Position numbers and translations under genes: made by a program. From the NCBI GenBank assembly GCA_021234155.1, contig JAJEKV010000042.1, positions 857,864-921,863 of the forward strand: DNA of 64,000 nt, in the 5' to 3' direction. Under the pieces are notes generated by a model. The model was not told the DNA's origin. It saw only the letters and a list, made by a program, of their open reading frames with translations, and did not search any database. This stretch comes from Isoetes taiwanensis (lineage: Eukaryota; Streptophyta; Lycopodiopsida; Isoetales; Isoetaceae). Shown here piece by piece: positions 23,324 to 34,429 of the stretch (the stretch's first letter is position 1; every line of letters starts with the position of its first letter).

Positions 23324-23395
23324 GCTATGGGACTAGTTGAGCCTGCTTTCATAACAGGAGAAACTATTATGGGCAATAAGTACATGGGATACTAA
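23324..23395 (+). CDS. possible terminal exon following 22754-22917
   Basis: After a GTGTGCAG acceptor, the frame that follows in phase from the previous exon reads AMGLVEPAFITGET and IMGNKYMGY, then TAA (23393-23395). Phase agreement supports splicing to the exon at 22754-22917. No family was recognised. It could be a genuine C-terminus or a truncated read into degenerate sequence. Confidence 0.4.
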   Translation, partial: AMGLVEPAFITGETIMGNKYMGY

Positions 23396-24770
23396 AAGTT
23401 TAATTGTTTTGAGCTTTAGAGCTGAGGAAAGCCTATATGCAGTGGTGGGCAAAGAATGGACGAGAAGAATATGCTATTATGATATGCATTCAGCCACCTC
23501 ATTCTCTGCCCTCCGACCCTTGAGACAATATACAGAACACGAGGTAAGATGTGGGATCCAATGTATCCTTTTTAAATGTTTGTTGTTGCCATTAAGGAAA
23601 GGTAAATGGCAACACAAGGGAAAACCCAGTATGACGCATATGCAGGATGTACTAAACAACGGAGTTTTACCCAGGACCTAATAACTTGCTTATCTCTCTT
23701 TCCACCAAATCAAAATCTGTTTTTATCTGGCTCGAGAGATTGTAAATTCGTATTTGGGATAGACGGATGGAACGCTCTATAGGTAATGTTCTCAATGGTT
23801 TTTGTAAAGAAACCAATCGGCAGCACATTGATTAAGCTTGTTTTGTAGGTAGCTTTGGGGCAGAGACAAAGACTGGTCGTGTGCAAGCTCACGAGTCTAT
23901 GGTGACATGCATTGGTTGTAGCGATTCAAATATGATGCACAGACCACGACTATAAGAAAAGGAAATTAATGACTTTACACCTTAGAAACACATCTGCTTC
24001 TTTGTAACCATTTTTTAGCCTTAAAGGTGTAGTGTGGTTGGTCCTGCAAATGGCCTGCTGTCTAGCAAGGGCATTGTCCGGTCTACTTTCTGCCTTTCTC
24101 ATTCACATGGGATGCACGAGACCAACAAAAACCTCTACATTTTTGGATTTTATTAGGTAGCAAACACGCACAAGAAGAATGGAATTGTAGATTTAGAACT
24201 TTAGTTATAGCCTTTGCCACATGTTTACCATGTCTGATGATTGGTAAGTGAAATTTAATCTTCATTTGTGTTTATTCCACCAAGCTTACAACAATAGATC
24301 CTTGCACCATACTCCAATACTCTGTCAAGACTTTCAAACACTACATGTTGAAGATTATATAGCCACTGGGAAGTGGCAGGCCTTTATGCTTTAACGTGGA
24401 TGGCCATGGAATCAACCGCACCTGAAAAGAGCAAGCCTTTATGCATCGGCTATAGATTATCTTCAATAAGATACAATTTAAATTGTTAACTTTCGATGTC
24501 AATTGAAACTTATTGAAATATAGGATACGCATGTACATTTTGCAGGAGAAAAGTGCATGAATAGATACCTTTTATTCAGTGAAATTTGAGGGTTGTCTCA
24601 TGACACTTAATGTAAAGGATTTTGTGCTAAGTTGTGAAGGAAACGTGGGTATGCAACCAAATTTCGATTGAATCTTGAGGTTGCAATCCAAGTCAGTAAA
24701 TACACTTCTCTGATGAGTTTTGCATATAACTCCCATAACCCGCCATAACAAAGATTTCAAAAAAAAAAAA
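23396..24770. other. intergenic DNA without a recognised gene
   Basis: Frames at 23409-23681 and others are not protein-like enough to call. Confidence 0.45.
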
Positions 24771-24778
24771 ACGTATTT

Positions 24779-25120
24779 TAATAATTGCAATAGAGCTTTT
24801 TCTGAAACAAAATTTTTTGATTGTATCTTAATAATTGCAATAGGGCTTTCTGAAACAAAAACTTTTTGATTTTTTTTTTCCATACAAAGTGCATTCGACA
24901 AAACACTTCTCAATGACCACTAAGCCTCCTCAATGCATTTACAAGTAAAATACATATCAACCAACAAACCGGCAATAATGCAATAATTTTTTTTTATCTT
25001 AATAATTGCACTAGGGCTTTTTCTGAAACAAAGATTTTTGATTTTTTTTCTTCCCATAAGATCGTCAAAAACTTCTCAATGGCCACCAAGCCTCCTCAAT
25101 GCATCCACAGGTAAAATACA
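24779..25120. repeat. local tandem duplications
   Basis: Three copies of TAATAATTGCA...GCTTT..CTGAAACAAA (24779, 24829, 24999) and two copies of CTTCTCAATG(A/G)CCAC(T/C)AAGCC (24906 and 25074) show that a segment of about 170-220 bases was duplicated. Confidence 0.8.
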
Positions 25121-25363
25121 TAATATTCCTTGGCCCTTTAGTTCCCTTATGCTACATATCTAACCAGTACAAAGCGACAATAGAGGAATTGGTGCTAGCT
25201 TCATAGAGGATATCATATGTGAAGCAGATTTTGCAAAAAAAAAAACTAAGCAAGATATATTAGATGAAAATTTTCATCCCGTATATATCTTGACTCATGG
25301 GAATCGACGTTTCTCACATCTCGCACTTGCTACAATCCTCAAAAACATGTACATTTAAATTCA

Positions 25364-25400
25364 TACAGGCCTTATATAGTACAAAGACTTGTATATATAT
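25364..25400. repeat. direct repeat left of the GAATCT array
   Basis: The 37-base segment (TACAGGCCTTATATAGTACA at its start) recurs at 28300-28338 with few differences. The pair brackets the minisatellite. Confidence 0.8.
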
Positions 25401-25627
25401 ATTTTTAAAGAGGTGAGGTGGCACTCTCATTAATAAAAAGTTAGAAAGCATTTATCAATGCACTTTCCAAGAAGCTTCTTTTTTTTAATCGCATTCAAAG
25501 GCACGTACCTTGTAGTACAGAGGTTGGATGAAGGTGGGGCCTATGCCATTGGATCCCTCTCGTCGAGAGCTTTCCAATGACTGGTGCTTTGGCACTATTC
25601 CGTTGCAATTGGAGCAACATGATCAGA

Positions 25628-27830
25628 TTCTAAGAATCTTCTTAGAATCTTAGAACTTTACGAAATCTATGGTAATTTAAGGGAATCTAGTGGAATCTTC
25701 ATGGGACCTTTAGGAATCTAGAAGAATCTCAACAGAACCTTAGGGAATCTGAAGAATGTGAAGAGAATCTTTAGGATTCTTAGGAGAATCTTTGGGAATC
25801 TAGAGGAATCCTCATAATATCTCAGGGAAGCTAAGAGAATCTACATAGAATCTTGGGGAATGTAGAGAATCTTGGAATAGTCTTTGGGAATTTAAGGAAT
25901 CTCAAGAAAATCTTAGTGACTATGGGAACCTCAAGAGGACCTATGGGAATCTAGGGGAATCTTCATAGCATCTTAGAGAATCTAGGAGAATCTAGATAGA
26001 ATCTTGGGGAATCTACATGAATCTTGAGAGAATAGTTCGGAATGTAGGGGAATCTCAATGGAATCTTTAAGAATCTTGATGAAATCTTGGAGAACCCAAG
26101 GAAATCTTCATAGGATCTAAGGGAATCTACATAGAATTGTGGGGAATCTAGGTGAATCTTGGGACAATCTTTGAGCATCTATGGGAATCTCGAGAGAATT
26201 TATGGAAACCTAGGGAATCTTCATAGAATATTTAAGAATCTAGGTGAACTTTGATAGGATCTTAGAGAATCTAGGAGAATCTACATAGAACCTTTAAAAA
26301 TCTAGGGGAATCTCGATGGAATCTTTTAAATTCTATGGAAATCTTGATGGAATCTCAATCTTCATAGTATATAAAGGAATCTAAAGGAATCTCAATAAAA
26401 TCTTTAGGAATCTAGGGGAATCTTGATGAAATCTTTGAGAAACTATAGGAATCTTCATAGAATCGAAGGGAATCACGAGACTATACAAAGAATCATGGAA
26501 AATCTAGGTGAATCTTGGGCAATCTCTAGGAATCTAGGGGAATTTCGAGAGGATGTAAGGATATCGAAGGGAAGCTTCATAGAATATTTGAGAATCTAGG
26601 GGAATCTTCTTAGGATCTTAGAGAATCTAGGAGAATCTGCATTCTTAGAGAGCATAAGGTAATCTACATATGATCTAAAGGAATCTTCATAAAATCTTTA
26701 ATAATTGAGGGGAATCCCTGGGAATCTTGATGAAATCTTGGAGAACCTAAAGGAATCTTCAAGGAATCTAGGGGAATCTAAAAGAATCTTCATAAAATCT
26801 TTGGAAGTCTAGGGGAATGTTGATGGAATCATGGAGAATCTAGAGGAATCTATATAGAATCTTTGGGAATCTAAGGGAATCTTGATGAAATTGTCGAATA
26901 TCTAGAGGAATCTTTATAGAATCTATGGGATCCAAGATAATCTACATAGAACCATGGGGAATCTCGGTGAATATTGAGGCATCTTTAGGAATGTAGGGGA
27001 CTCTCGAGAGAATTTATGGGAACCTAGGGAATCTTCATAGGAATATTTGATAATTTAGGGGAATCTTGATAGAATCTTAGAGATTCAAGGAAAATACACA
27101 TAGAATCTTGGCAAAACTATGTGAATCTTGAGAGGATCTAGAGGAATCTTCATGAAATCATGGAGAACCTAAAGGAATCTTTATATAAGCCAAGGGAATC
27201 CAAGAGAATCTACATAGAATCATGGGGAATCTTGGGGCATCTTTGGGAATCTCGAGAGAATTTATGGGAATTTGGAAAATCTTCATAGAATATTTGAGAA
27301 TCCAGGGAATATTGATAGAACCTTAGAGAATCTAAGAGAATCTACATAGAATCTTGGGAAATCCATGTGAATCTTAGGAGAATCTTTGGGAATCTAGGAG
27401 AATCTAGAAGAATCTAGGGAAATCTTGATGGAATCTATAGGAATCTTTATATGATCTAAAGGAATCTTCAAGAATCTAGGGAAATCTTGATGAAATCTTA
27501 TAGAAGTTAAAGGAATCTTCATAGAATCTAAACGAATCCAAGAGAATCTACATAGAATCTTGGGGATTCTAGGTGAATCTTGAGACAATCTTTGGGAATC
27601 TAGGGCAATCTCAATAGAATCTATGGGAATCTTTGAGAATTTAAGGGAATCCAAGAGAATCTTCATAAAATCTTTGGTAATATAGGGGAATCTAGGCGAA
27701 TCCTTATCAAAATTGAATGAATCTAGGGAATCAACATAGAATCTTGAGAAATGTATGCGAATCTTGAAATAGTTTTTTGAAATCTAGAAAAATCTTTGTA
27801 GAATCTTAAAAATCTAGGGGAATCTTTCAC
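25628..27830. repeat. large degenerate GAATCT minisatellite
   Basis: About 2.2 kb of variants of GGAATCTTGATGGAATC, GGGAATCTAGGGGAATC and GAATCTTCATAGAATCT, with unit spacing of roughly 10-25 bases and no fixed long period. GAATCTTC, an inverted pair of GAA modules, is frequent. The minus strand has long open frames only because the repeat lacks stops there (translations full of DSPRF and KIPLDS). No protein is implied. Confidence 0.93.
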
Positions 27831-27970
27831 ACTAGTGTGTTTTGTAGGGTCGGCTTCACACAATCCTTCATAGGGTGGATTTGGTGTTGCCAATCTCTAA
27901 TCGTTAGACCAAAAGGGAAGGAAAAATCCTAACCATTATTTTTTCAATTAAATTGTAATTTTTTACATTA
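27831..27970. repeat. dispersed-repeat fragment inside the minisatellite
   Basis: This non-GAATC segment matches 17067-17155 (GTGGATTTGGTG, CGTTAGA, AAATCCTA.CC.TTA). It splits the array in two. Confidence 0.6.
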
Positions 27971-28250
27971 AAGGAGGTGAGGGGGAATCTCCATAGAATC
28001 TTTGAGACTTTAGAAGAATCCCAAGAGAATCTTGGAGAATCTATAGGAATCACAAAAGAATCTTCGATAATATAGGGGAATCTTGATGGAATCTTGAAAA
28101 ATATAGGCGGATCTACATAGAAACTTGAAGAATCTAGAGAAATCTTGGGATCTCAAGATCTTAAGGAATAATGGAAAAATCTGAAGAGAATGTTAAGGAA
28201 TTTATGGAAATCTCAAGAGAATCCTTGAGAATTCAGTAGAATCTAAGAGA
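27971..28250. repeat. minisatellite, continued
   Basis: The same GAATCT-type variants resume to about 28250. Confidence 0.88.
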
Positions 28251-28299
28251 TATATCTCTGTATTTGGTTTCTAGTTGTCTTTGTACAGTCCCTAACTCG

Positions 28300-28338
28300 T
28301 ACAGGCCCTACATAGTACAAAGACTTGTATATAAATAT
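28300..28338. repeat. direct repeat right of the GAATCT array
   Basis: The counterpart of 25364-25400 (TACAGGCCCTACATAGTACA at its start). Confidence 0.8.
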
Positions 28339-28416
28339 AACTTCACTGCAAAAACGTGAAAATCTTCTATATAGAAACTAGTTTTTCACACATCTGAGTT
28401 ATACGTGGCCGGTTAT

Positions 28417-28501
28417 AAAAGCTGGGCTTGCCATTTTGACATTAGCCAGACTAGGGAAATAAAAGCTGGGCTTGCCATTTTGGCATTAGCCAAACTCGGG
28501 A
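28417..28501. repeat. 44-bp-period tandem duplication
   Basis: AAAAGCTGGGCTTGCCATTT begins at 28417 and again at 28461; about 41 bases match with few differences. Confidence 0.88.
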
Positions 28502-29685
28502 AGGGTACGAGGTTGATCTTCAGAACTGATCATCTATGACCATTTAGGTCAGGATGTAGAGAAGAAAGCAGTAATTGCGCTTTATTTGTTGGAAAGATCT
28601 GCAATCTGGATGTTTATGCATGATATGTGCACTTTGTTTATGGTTTTATCCATTAATGATATCACATTTGTGATAGATATAAACTTTGAAATATCATGGG
28701 CAAAATAGGCCCCATAAACTCCTCTAGAAAATTTTGGACTTGTTCCCTTGCTTTATTTTCGGATAGTAGTGCCTTTTCATATGTTAGATTTATCTTTCCT
28801 GTCACACCTTGCATGTCCATACTCTTTGTCTGTACAGGTTAATGCATTTAAGATACGATGTTAAGGAATATCAAAAGATTTATTTTATATGCTACTTAAA
28901 AAGGAAAAACAAAATATTGTTAAGGATACTTGTAATGTCTAAAGATTTTTTTGGGAAACCAGCCCTCGAAAACTACCTTGTTTGAATTCAAATCTTCTGG
29001 GGTTCCATGAACAGAAGAACTTTCCTTCTAATTAGTGGCAATTTTTACTCCAATATTCAATGTGCCTTATACTTTCAACCTTCTGCTATTTTATATTCTT
29101 TGAAATTATGCCATAGAAAAATCTCCAAATTTTCAGAATTACCAACAATTCAAGGATGTGGCCGAGGTGGACATTCCTGCTCCCACTGATCTCCAGAGCA
29201 TGGGAAGATAGCTCTATAGATGGTTTTGAGCTCAGAAGAAGCAGCGTCATATAGTCTTATCAATGCAGTTGCTAGTGGAGGGAGCTGCAGTTGCTGTATA
29301 TTAGGCTTCTTTAGTGGAATGGCATATGTCAATAAAATCGTAAATATTCAATAGATTCATATGTTGCCGCCACAAGTCATATTAAGCAACATTGGTCTGG
29401 ACACAAAAGTAACATAATACAAATAAGTTTTTTTTTTTTTTTTTTTGAATAACTAGCATGCCTTGCCATAACAAGGTCTGCACATAGGTCAACCACTGTA
29501 AGCATTAATTTGTCATTCTTGCATCATTCTGACATTTCAACCTGCAAAGAAAGATAAGTTATCTAATCTTGATGTGGAAGGGAACCTGCCATTCTTGTGC
29601 AAGTTATAACTAGATTTGTATTCCAGGAACCATCATTTCAATTCAACTGTGCGATTTCATGCTTACAACACAAGCATGTTATGGT
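28502..29685. other. intergenic DNA
   Basis: A poly(T) run lies near 29430. The minus-strand frame at 29150-29332 (SSELKTIYRAIFPC) is mildly protein-like but unrecognised. It may be part of the same broken gene as 29686-29991. Confidence 0.4.
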
Positions 29686-29991
29686 CTACTTATCTGCCTT
29701 GACTGGATTGCCTTCCTCTGTCATCTCTACTTCTATCTTCTCATCCTGCAAGGGCTGTTTCTCCTCATCATTAGATCGTCCGGAAATAACTATGCTAGGT
29801 TTTGCCATCAACTGCTGATATAAGATGCCTATACATGTTAGCAGCCCCATAGTTCCAACTGCAGATGCATGCCTTTTACACACAAAAAGATTTGTTACCA
29901 CTGTAAGCGACTTGTTCACAACCCCCAGGACAGTGAAACTGGTGGCAGAGATTGACCTTCTACATGCAAATCCAAAAAATGATGCTAACAT
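29686..29991 (-). pseudogene. C-terminal exon of a nucleotide-sugar transporter (GONST/TPT type)
   Basis: The minus-strand frame contains SISATSFTVLGVVNKSLTVV then NLFVCKRHASAVGTMGLL and YQQ, which follows the last two membrane segments of plant GDP-mannose/nucleotide-sugar transporters (SATSFTVLGVVNK, DKHAS..GT.GLL, MYQQ). Such proteins exchange nucleotide sugars for nucleotide monophosphate across the Golgi membrane. An acidic tail rich in Glu and Asp follows and ends at a TAG or TAA near 29686. The usual WDKH reads CKRH, a loss that suggests decay. An acceptor-like TTAG lies at about 29985, so the real exon may start there and not at the ATG at 29991. Upstream exons with the other membrane segments were not found, so a fragment is more likely than a working gene. 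Confidence 0.6.
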
Positions 29992-30840
29992 GATAACTTC
30001 AAAAGAAAATCATTGTCATCTATAAACAACCCATATAATACCAGATTTAACCAATATTTTGCTTTCTGCTCTCTGCTAGTTCTGAGTCCATTCCATGCCT
30101 CTAAAGGGTTACTTCTATGTTTCTGTTGATAAGAATGTGACCACAACACAATTTTCTATAATCAAAGCAAGCAATAGCATTTCTTCACTGACACACTAGG
30201 CAATGACTATAACAGCACTCACCATTTTTCCATTTCTACTGCTGGTATCAGCTTCCGGTAGTTTACCCTTCACAAAATCTGCAATCGGAATGCCAAAACG
30301 CTAATCTCCAGACAACTTATATAACCTTGCAATAACCGAAAAAATACAATAAACGTTCATACATAACCCTACTTTGGCATAAGATCTCTCTATTTCCCAT
30401 AGCCCGAAATTTTGTACTTCAATTCTATCCATGCTAACTCCATCTACGACAGCCTAATACCAGCATACACATACCTCCACCCACGAAATCACCACACAAC
30501 ACTCCAAACCGCCAAAACATACCCCGCTCAGTTGGAATTGCACGTACCCATCGCCAAGAGCATCTCCGGACTCAGAGCGAACAGGGAACATACCACCATG
30601 GCTGCCCGATCCACCACGTCACCACACCTATGAAACATACCCCATGCATGCCCGATCCCTGAACAAGATGCTAATGCATCAATGGGTTGCCCTTTGGAGT
30701 AGCCATTGATGCATGCGCAATTACTCTGGACGTTCAACGAGAAAACATAAATACAAGATCAATCAAAAGAAGACTCCGTTTTATCATTGATCTCCACCCT
30801 TCTACCTTTCCATCTCCTGAAGGCGGCAGAATTTTGATCG
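29992..30840. other. intergenic DNA
   Basis: No recognised gene. The AC-rich frames at 30412-30633 have no family resemblance. Confidence 0.45.
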
Positions 30841-30841
30841 G

Positions 30842-31185
30842 TCATATCTCTCACATCCGGTGTCAGATTTTCATGTGCTTGGGCTTGTTGGAAAGCTGGT
30901 TCAGAGAGCTTTCCAACGGTGTATGGTACTTGCATGCTTGTGTTTGTTTCAGTGCTCAAATCTGCTGTTTTCCGGGCTGTGTGCTAGGGTTTCTGTGGCA
31001 GCCCATAGACACTTTGTGTTGTATCTCTCACATCGATTGTCGATTTTCATGTGCTTGGGCTTGTTGGAAAGCTGGTTCAGAGAGCTTTCCAAAGTTGTAT
31101 GATACCTGCATGCTTGTCTTTGTTTCAGTGCTCAAATCTGCTGTTTTCCGGGCTGTGTGCTAGGGTTTTTGTGGCAGCCCTTCTT
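30842..31185. repeat. 177-bp tandem duplication
   Basis: Two adjacent copies beginning TATCTCTCACATC (30845 and 31022) share CATGTGCTTGGGCTTGTTGG and the long stretch through GGGCTGTGTGCTAGGG. The offset is 177 bases. They sit about 300 bases upstream of the GC-rich LINE. Confidence 0.9.
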
Positions 31186-31489
31186 CTTCCTTCTTTGAGA
31201 AGTATAGCCCTCGCTGATGCCGTTGTTGGCCTTGGCCCGCGGTGTTGAAAGGTGTGTGTTGTACTCTTATTGAAGGTTACGAGAATGTTTTACTAATTCA
31301 TATCCTAGTTCACGATGGTGTTGTTGATGAAAGTCGACACCAATATAGGGATTGGCGTATGTTTTAGTAAGTATTCGAAAGGGTTTTAGATTGACTAGCC
31401 CAAAAGGTGCTCTGCCCTGCGTTCTTGAGTCCCCAAATTCAATTCTAGGCACCCTTTCCGCAGCCGGAGACCCCTCAAACTTTGGGAGT

Positions 31490-32650
31490 CATGGCCCACG
31501 AGAAGATGGGCGGCACGGGGAAACCCAAGGCGAGGGCCCGCTTTCAAGCGGTCCCGATCAGCCATCATGGCCGGGGAGAGTCATCCTCCATGAAGAAGGA
31601 GGCTCGGGCTAAGGCTAAGGCCCCCTCGGCCGAGGCCGATCCGGCGGAAGGGATTAATTGCTCGGACCACATAGGAACTCCCGCACCGGGCAGAGAATTG
31701 GAGCCACGTCAAAGCGGGGAATGGAGGCTAGCGATTTCGTATTGAGGCTAACAGATTGCCCGCCTAGCTGGCATGGCGGTGGAGATGGAGTCCTCGGCAT
31801 CCCATGTGCTCAAAAGGCAAATCGGGGTCGAGAAGAATCATTATCCACGGGCTTGGAGACCCGCCTGCTGCATGTGGAAGATGGCCTTGGCCTTGCACAC
31901 GGCGGCCCGGGCGAGCGCCGCAGAGGTTGCCGACATGCGGGCCGCCCTAGACTCTGTGTTCATCACTCCGGACACCATGACGGGGAGAGGGGAGCGCGCA
32001 ATGCGGGAGGCGATGGTCACGTTGTCACCGGCCGGTCGGTGGCCACCACCACCATGTACGGGGCCTGGTACGCTCTTGCGGACCGGAACCACGACGGGAT
32101 CTTGAGTAAGATCCCGGAACAGCAAGCGGCCCTCGGCGCGCCCGTGTCTTTGGGGCTCCGTGCGCGCTCTCGCTACTTTCGAGCACAGGCTCGGGGTGCG
32201 GGCAACCATCCGCAGAGGCAGGCGGGGTCTCACAGGGTTCATAGTGGCTGCGGCGGTCTGGGCGAGGGAGATGGCCAGCGGCGGCGGGCTGCTGCAAGAG
32301 GCGTGCTCCCAGGCTTCCGGGGGGGCGAGCGTGGCTCGGGCCGCTATCCCCCTGCGGCCTCCGCGCGGCGGCCGCCCCGCCTTCTTTGCCCCGGCCACAC
32401 TCCGATCACTCCGCCATCGGCCACCACCACCACCCCGGCCACGGGACGGCCCGCGCCCACCTTGGACCCCCGAGCCGCGGAGACTCGAGGGGAAGCGGCC
32501 GGAGGCCACAATCACGGTAGTTCGAGGTATGCGGAGGCGGCGGGGAGAGTCTGCGCCCACAACATCAGAACACACATTCTCGTCGGGATGACATTCCGGG
32601 CGATTCACATTTCTCGAGCAGCGGCATGGGGCTACCGGTGCCCGGGCGTG
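31490..32650 (+). pseudogene. LINE ORF1-like region
   Basis: Frames in this stretch give a basic, Ala/Arg/Pro-rich protein: KMGGTGKPKARARFQ near the start, then LALHTAARASAAEVADMRAA and LDSVFITPDTMTGRGERAMR, then a Pro/Arg-rich part. Position before the endonuclease suggests the nucleic-acid-binding ORF1 of a LINE. No zinc knuckle or RRM is visible. At least two frameshifts break it. A 438-codon open frame over the same region (31658-32974) changes character midway and is a product of high G+C. Confidence 0.45.
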
Positions 32651-33059
32651 CCGCATTGTCATATTCCGCGGTTGCGGATGCCGCAGTGCGTGATGCCATG
32701 TGCGCCCGGGGCGGATGTTGAAGGGGACATCCGTATGTGGGCCGGGACCTCACACGCGTACGCGGGGGCCTTATGGCGGGGCTTGTCGAGTCGGAGGCAT
32801 TCGCCAGCGAGTGCAGCGGAGAGTTGGACCGGCGGGATGCACATTTTAAAACGACTGCTACTGCTGCGGACCCGCGGCCCCAACCACAGCTGCACGCGGC
32901 CACATACTGCTTCTACTACCACGGCCCCCTTCTCCTGCTCCTACTCCTGCTCCCTCATGCCCCACGCCCTCTGACCACATCTTTGCCTCCGCTCCATCTA
33001 CTTCTCACTCGGCCTCTCGCTTCCGTCCTCCCCCCATTTCAGTGTTGCGCATACCATCC

Positions 33060-33598
33060 CTGGCGACAAATAGGAATTGTGTCTCGGGTGGTCTCATGGA
33101 GCTATCGAGGCTTCCCTTGGCGAAGGGGGCGATCGAACTTCGTGGCGGCCGGTATGGATCTCATCTTCCTCATGGAACATGGGAGCATCTTTGAGCCTGA
33201 GCTACGATTTTGCGGGTTACCAACATTTCTCGGTCTTCAATACATGCAGGACGGCGGGGTCATGGTGGGTGGCTTGCTACACCAGGACAACCTTGGCACA
33301 TTCGGTTACCCTCGGAAGGCAGGGCGAGACACAACCGGTACTTCGGGTTCGTGTGCATAATACCGGTGGCAACCCTCTTTTTCGGCGCTGTTATTTCCCT
33401 CACGCAGGCGGCACCTTCTATCGCAGCCACCCCGATGCGGATAGGATGGACCGTATGTCGATCTATATGATGACATCTGGCCGACATCGGCGATTGGGTA
33501 GGGTCGTCCTTCTTGGAGATTTCAATGCGGACAGAGTAGAGCAGCCCATGCGACTTCACCCCTCGGCCGCGATGTCCGCGCCTTCGCCCTTGAAGTAG
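33060..33598 (+). pseudogene. LINE endonuclease (APE type)
   Basis: The final block reads RLGRVVLLGDFNADRVEQP (33500-33545); GDFNA is a signature of apurinic-like endonucleases of LINEs, which nick target DNA to prime reverse transcription. Upstream, DLIFLMEHGSIFEPELR in one frame and VACYTRTTLAHSVTLG in another follow the expected order, with frameshifts between. Confidence 0.68.
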
Positions 33599-34429
33599 CT
33601 GTAGCGCTGGTCGGATAGCGGCCAGTCACTTTCGCTTTGGTGACGAGTTGCTCTGCTATGTGGCATTTTTGACTTGATAATTTGCAATGGCCTTTCCACG
33701 GTGGCCCGATTCACCATAAGTGCACATGCGAGCATGGGACAATCGGGGGAGGGTCTAGTGTGGTGGACTATGTGCTTGTAGTTGCGCCAAAGATATGCAT
33801 CTCATCGATCGTTTAGGGTGGGCACAGACGGTCCGGGATGAGGAGGTCGACTCAGATCACCTCCCACTTTATTTGGACCTGGTTTGGCGAGCGCGGACCC
33901 CCACTATGCCGACCCCTCGCGTCCTCGGTTGAGACTTCGATTATGAAGAGGCAGAGGACTACGCCGAGATGCTCATGGGCGCCCTCCGGTAATTACCCGG
34001 ACCTCCACACTAGAATAAAGCAGGCGGGCGGTGACCGCTATTACGGGATGCACGGACAGTGTTTTGCGGACCCGCGTCGCCCTTTCAGGGGAGTCAGCAA
34101 CATTCAGCGTAACCGATGGTTTGATGCGGTTGTAAAAAACATAGCGGGCGGCTCCGTCCACATCACGGATCCAGGTACCGCAACTAGGCCACCACCGCGA
34201 TCACCCGCCCATCGGAAGGACACAAAGGCGGTACCTTTCTTTATCGGGGGAGATGTTTGGCCTGCTGCCGACACTCATCCTCGAACCTTTTGGCCGAGTG
34301 CCGAAGGCCAGATGAGCCCTCACGGGGGACATCACACCCGGCAAAGGGGAAGCGATTACTTGCAGCAGCTCTATGACCCGCCAGGGACGTGTACGCCCAT
34401 ACCCCCACAGGATGGCCCCCCATTGGTTC

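Noticed and set aside
25963-27666. Minus-strand open frames inside the minisatellite (repeats of DSPRF and KIPLDS)
   Set aside because: They are the translation of the tandem repeat; the repeat happens to lack stops in one frame. No start context or family.
25628-28250. CRISPR-like array
   Set aside because: The units are short, variable and lack unique spacers of fixed length, and the genome is eukaryotic.
31841-32662. 273-codon minus-strand open frame
   Set aside because: Antisense to the LINE ORF1 region; Arg/Pro/Ala-rich shadow of GC-rich DNA.
31658-32974. 438-codon plus-strand open frame
   Set aside because: It crosses regions where the LINE-like protein is in other frames. Long open frames are expected by chance at this G+C.
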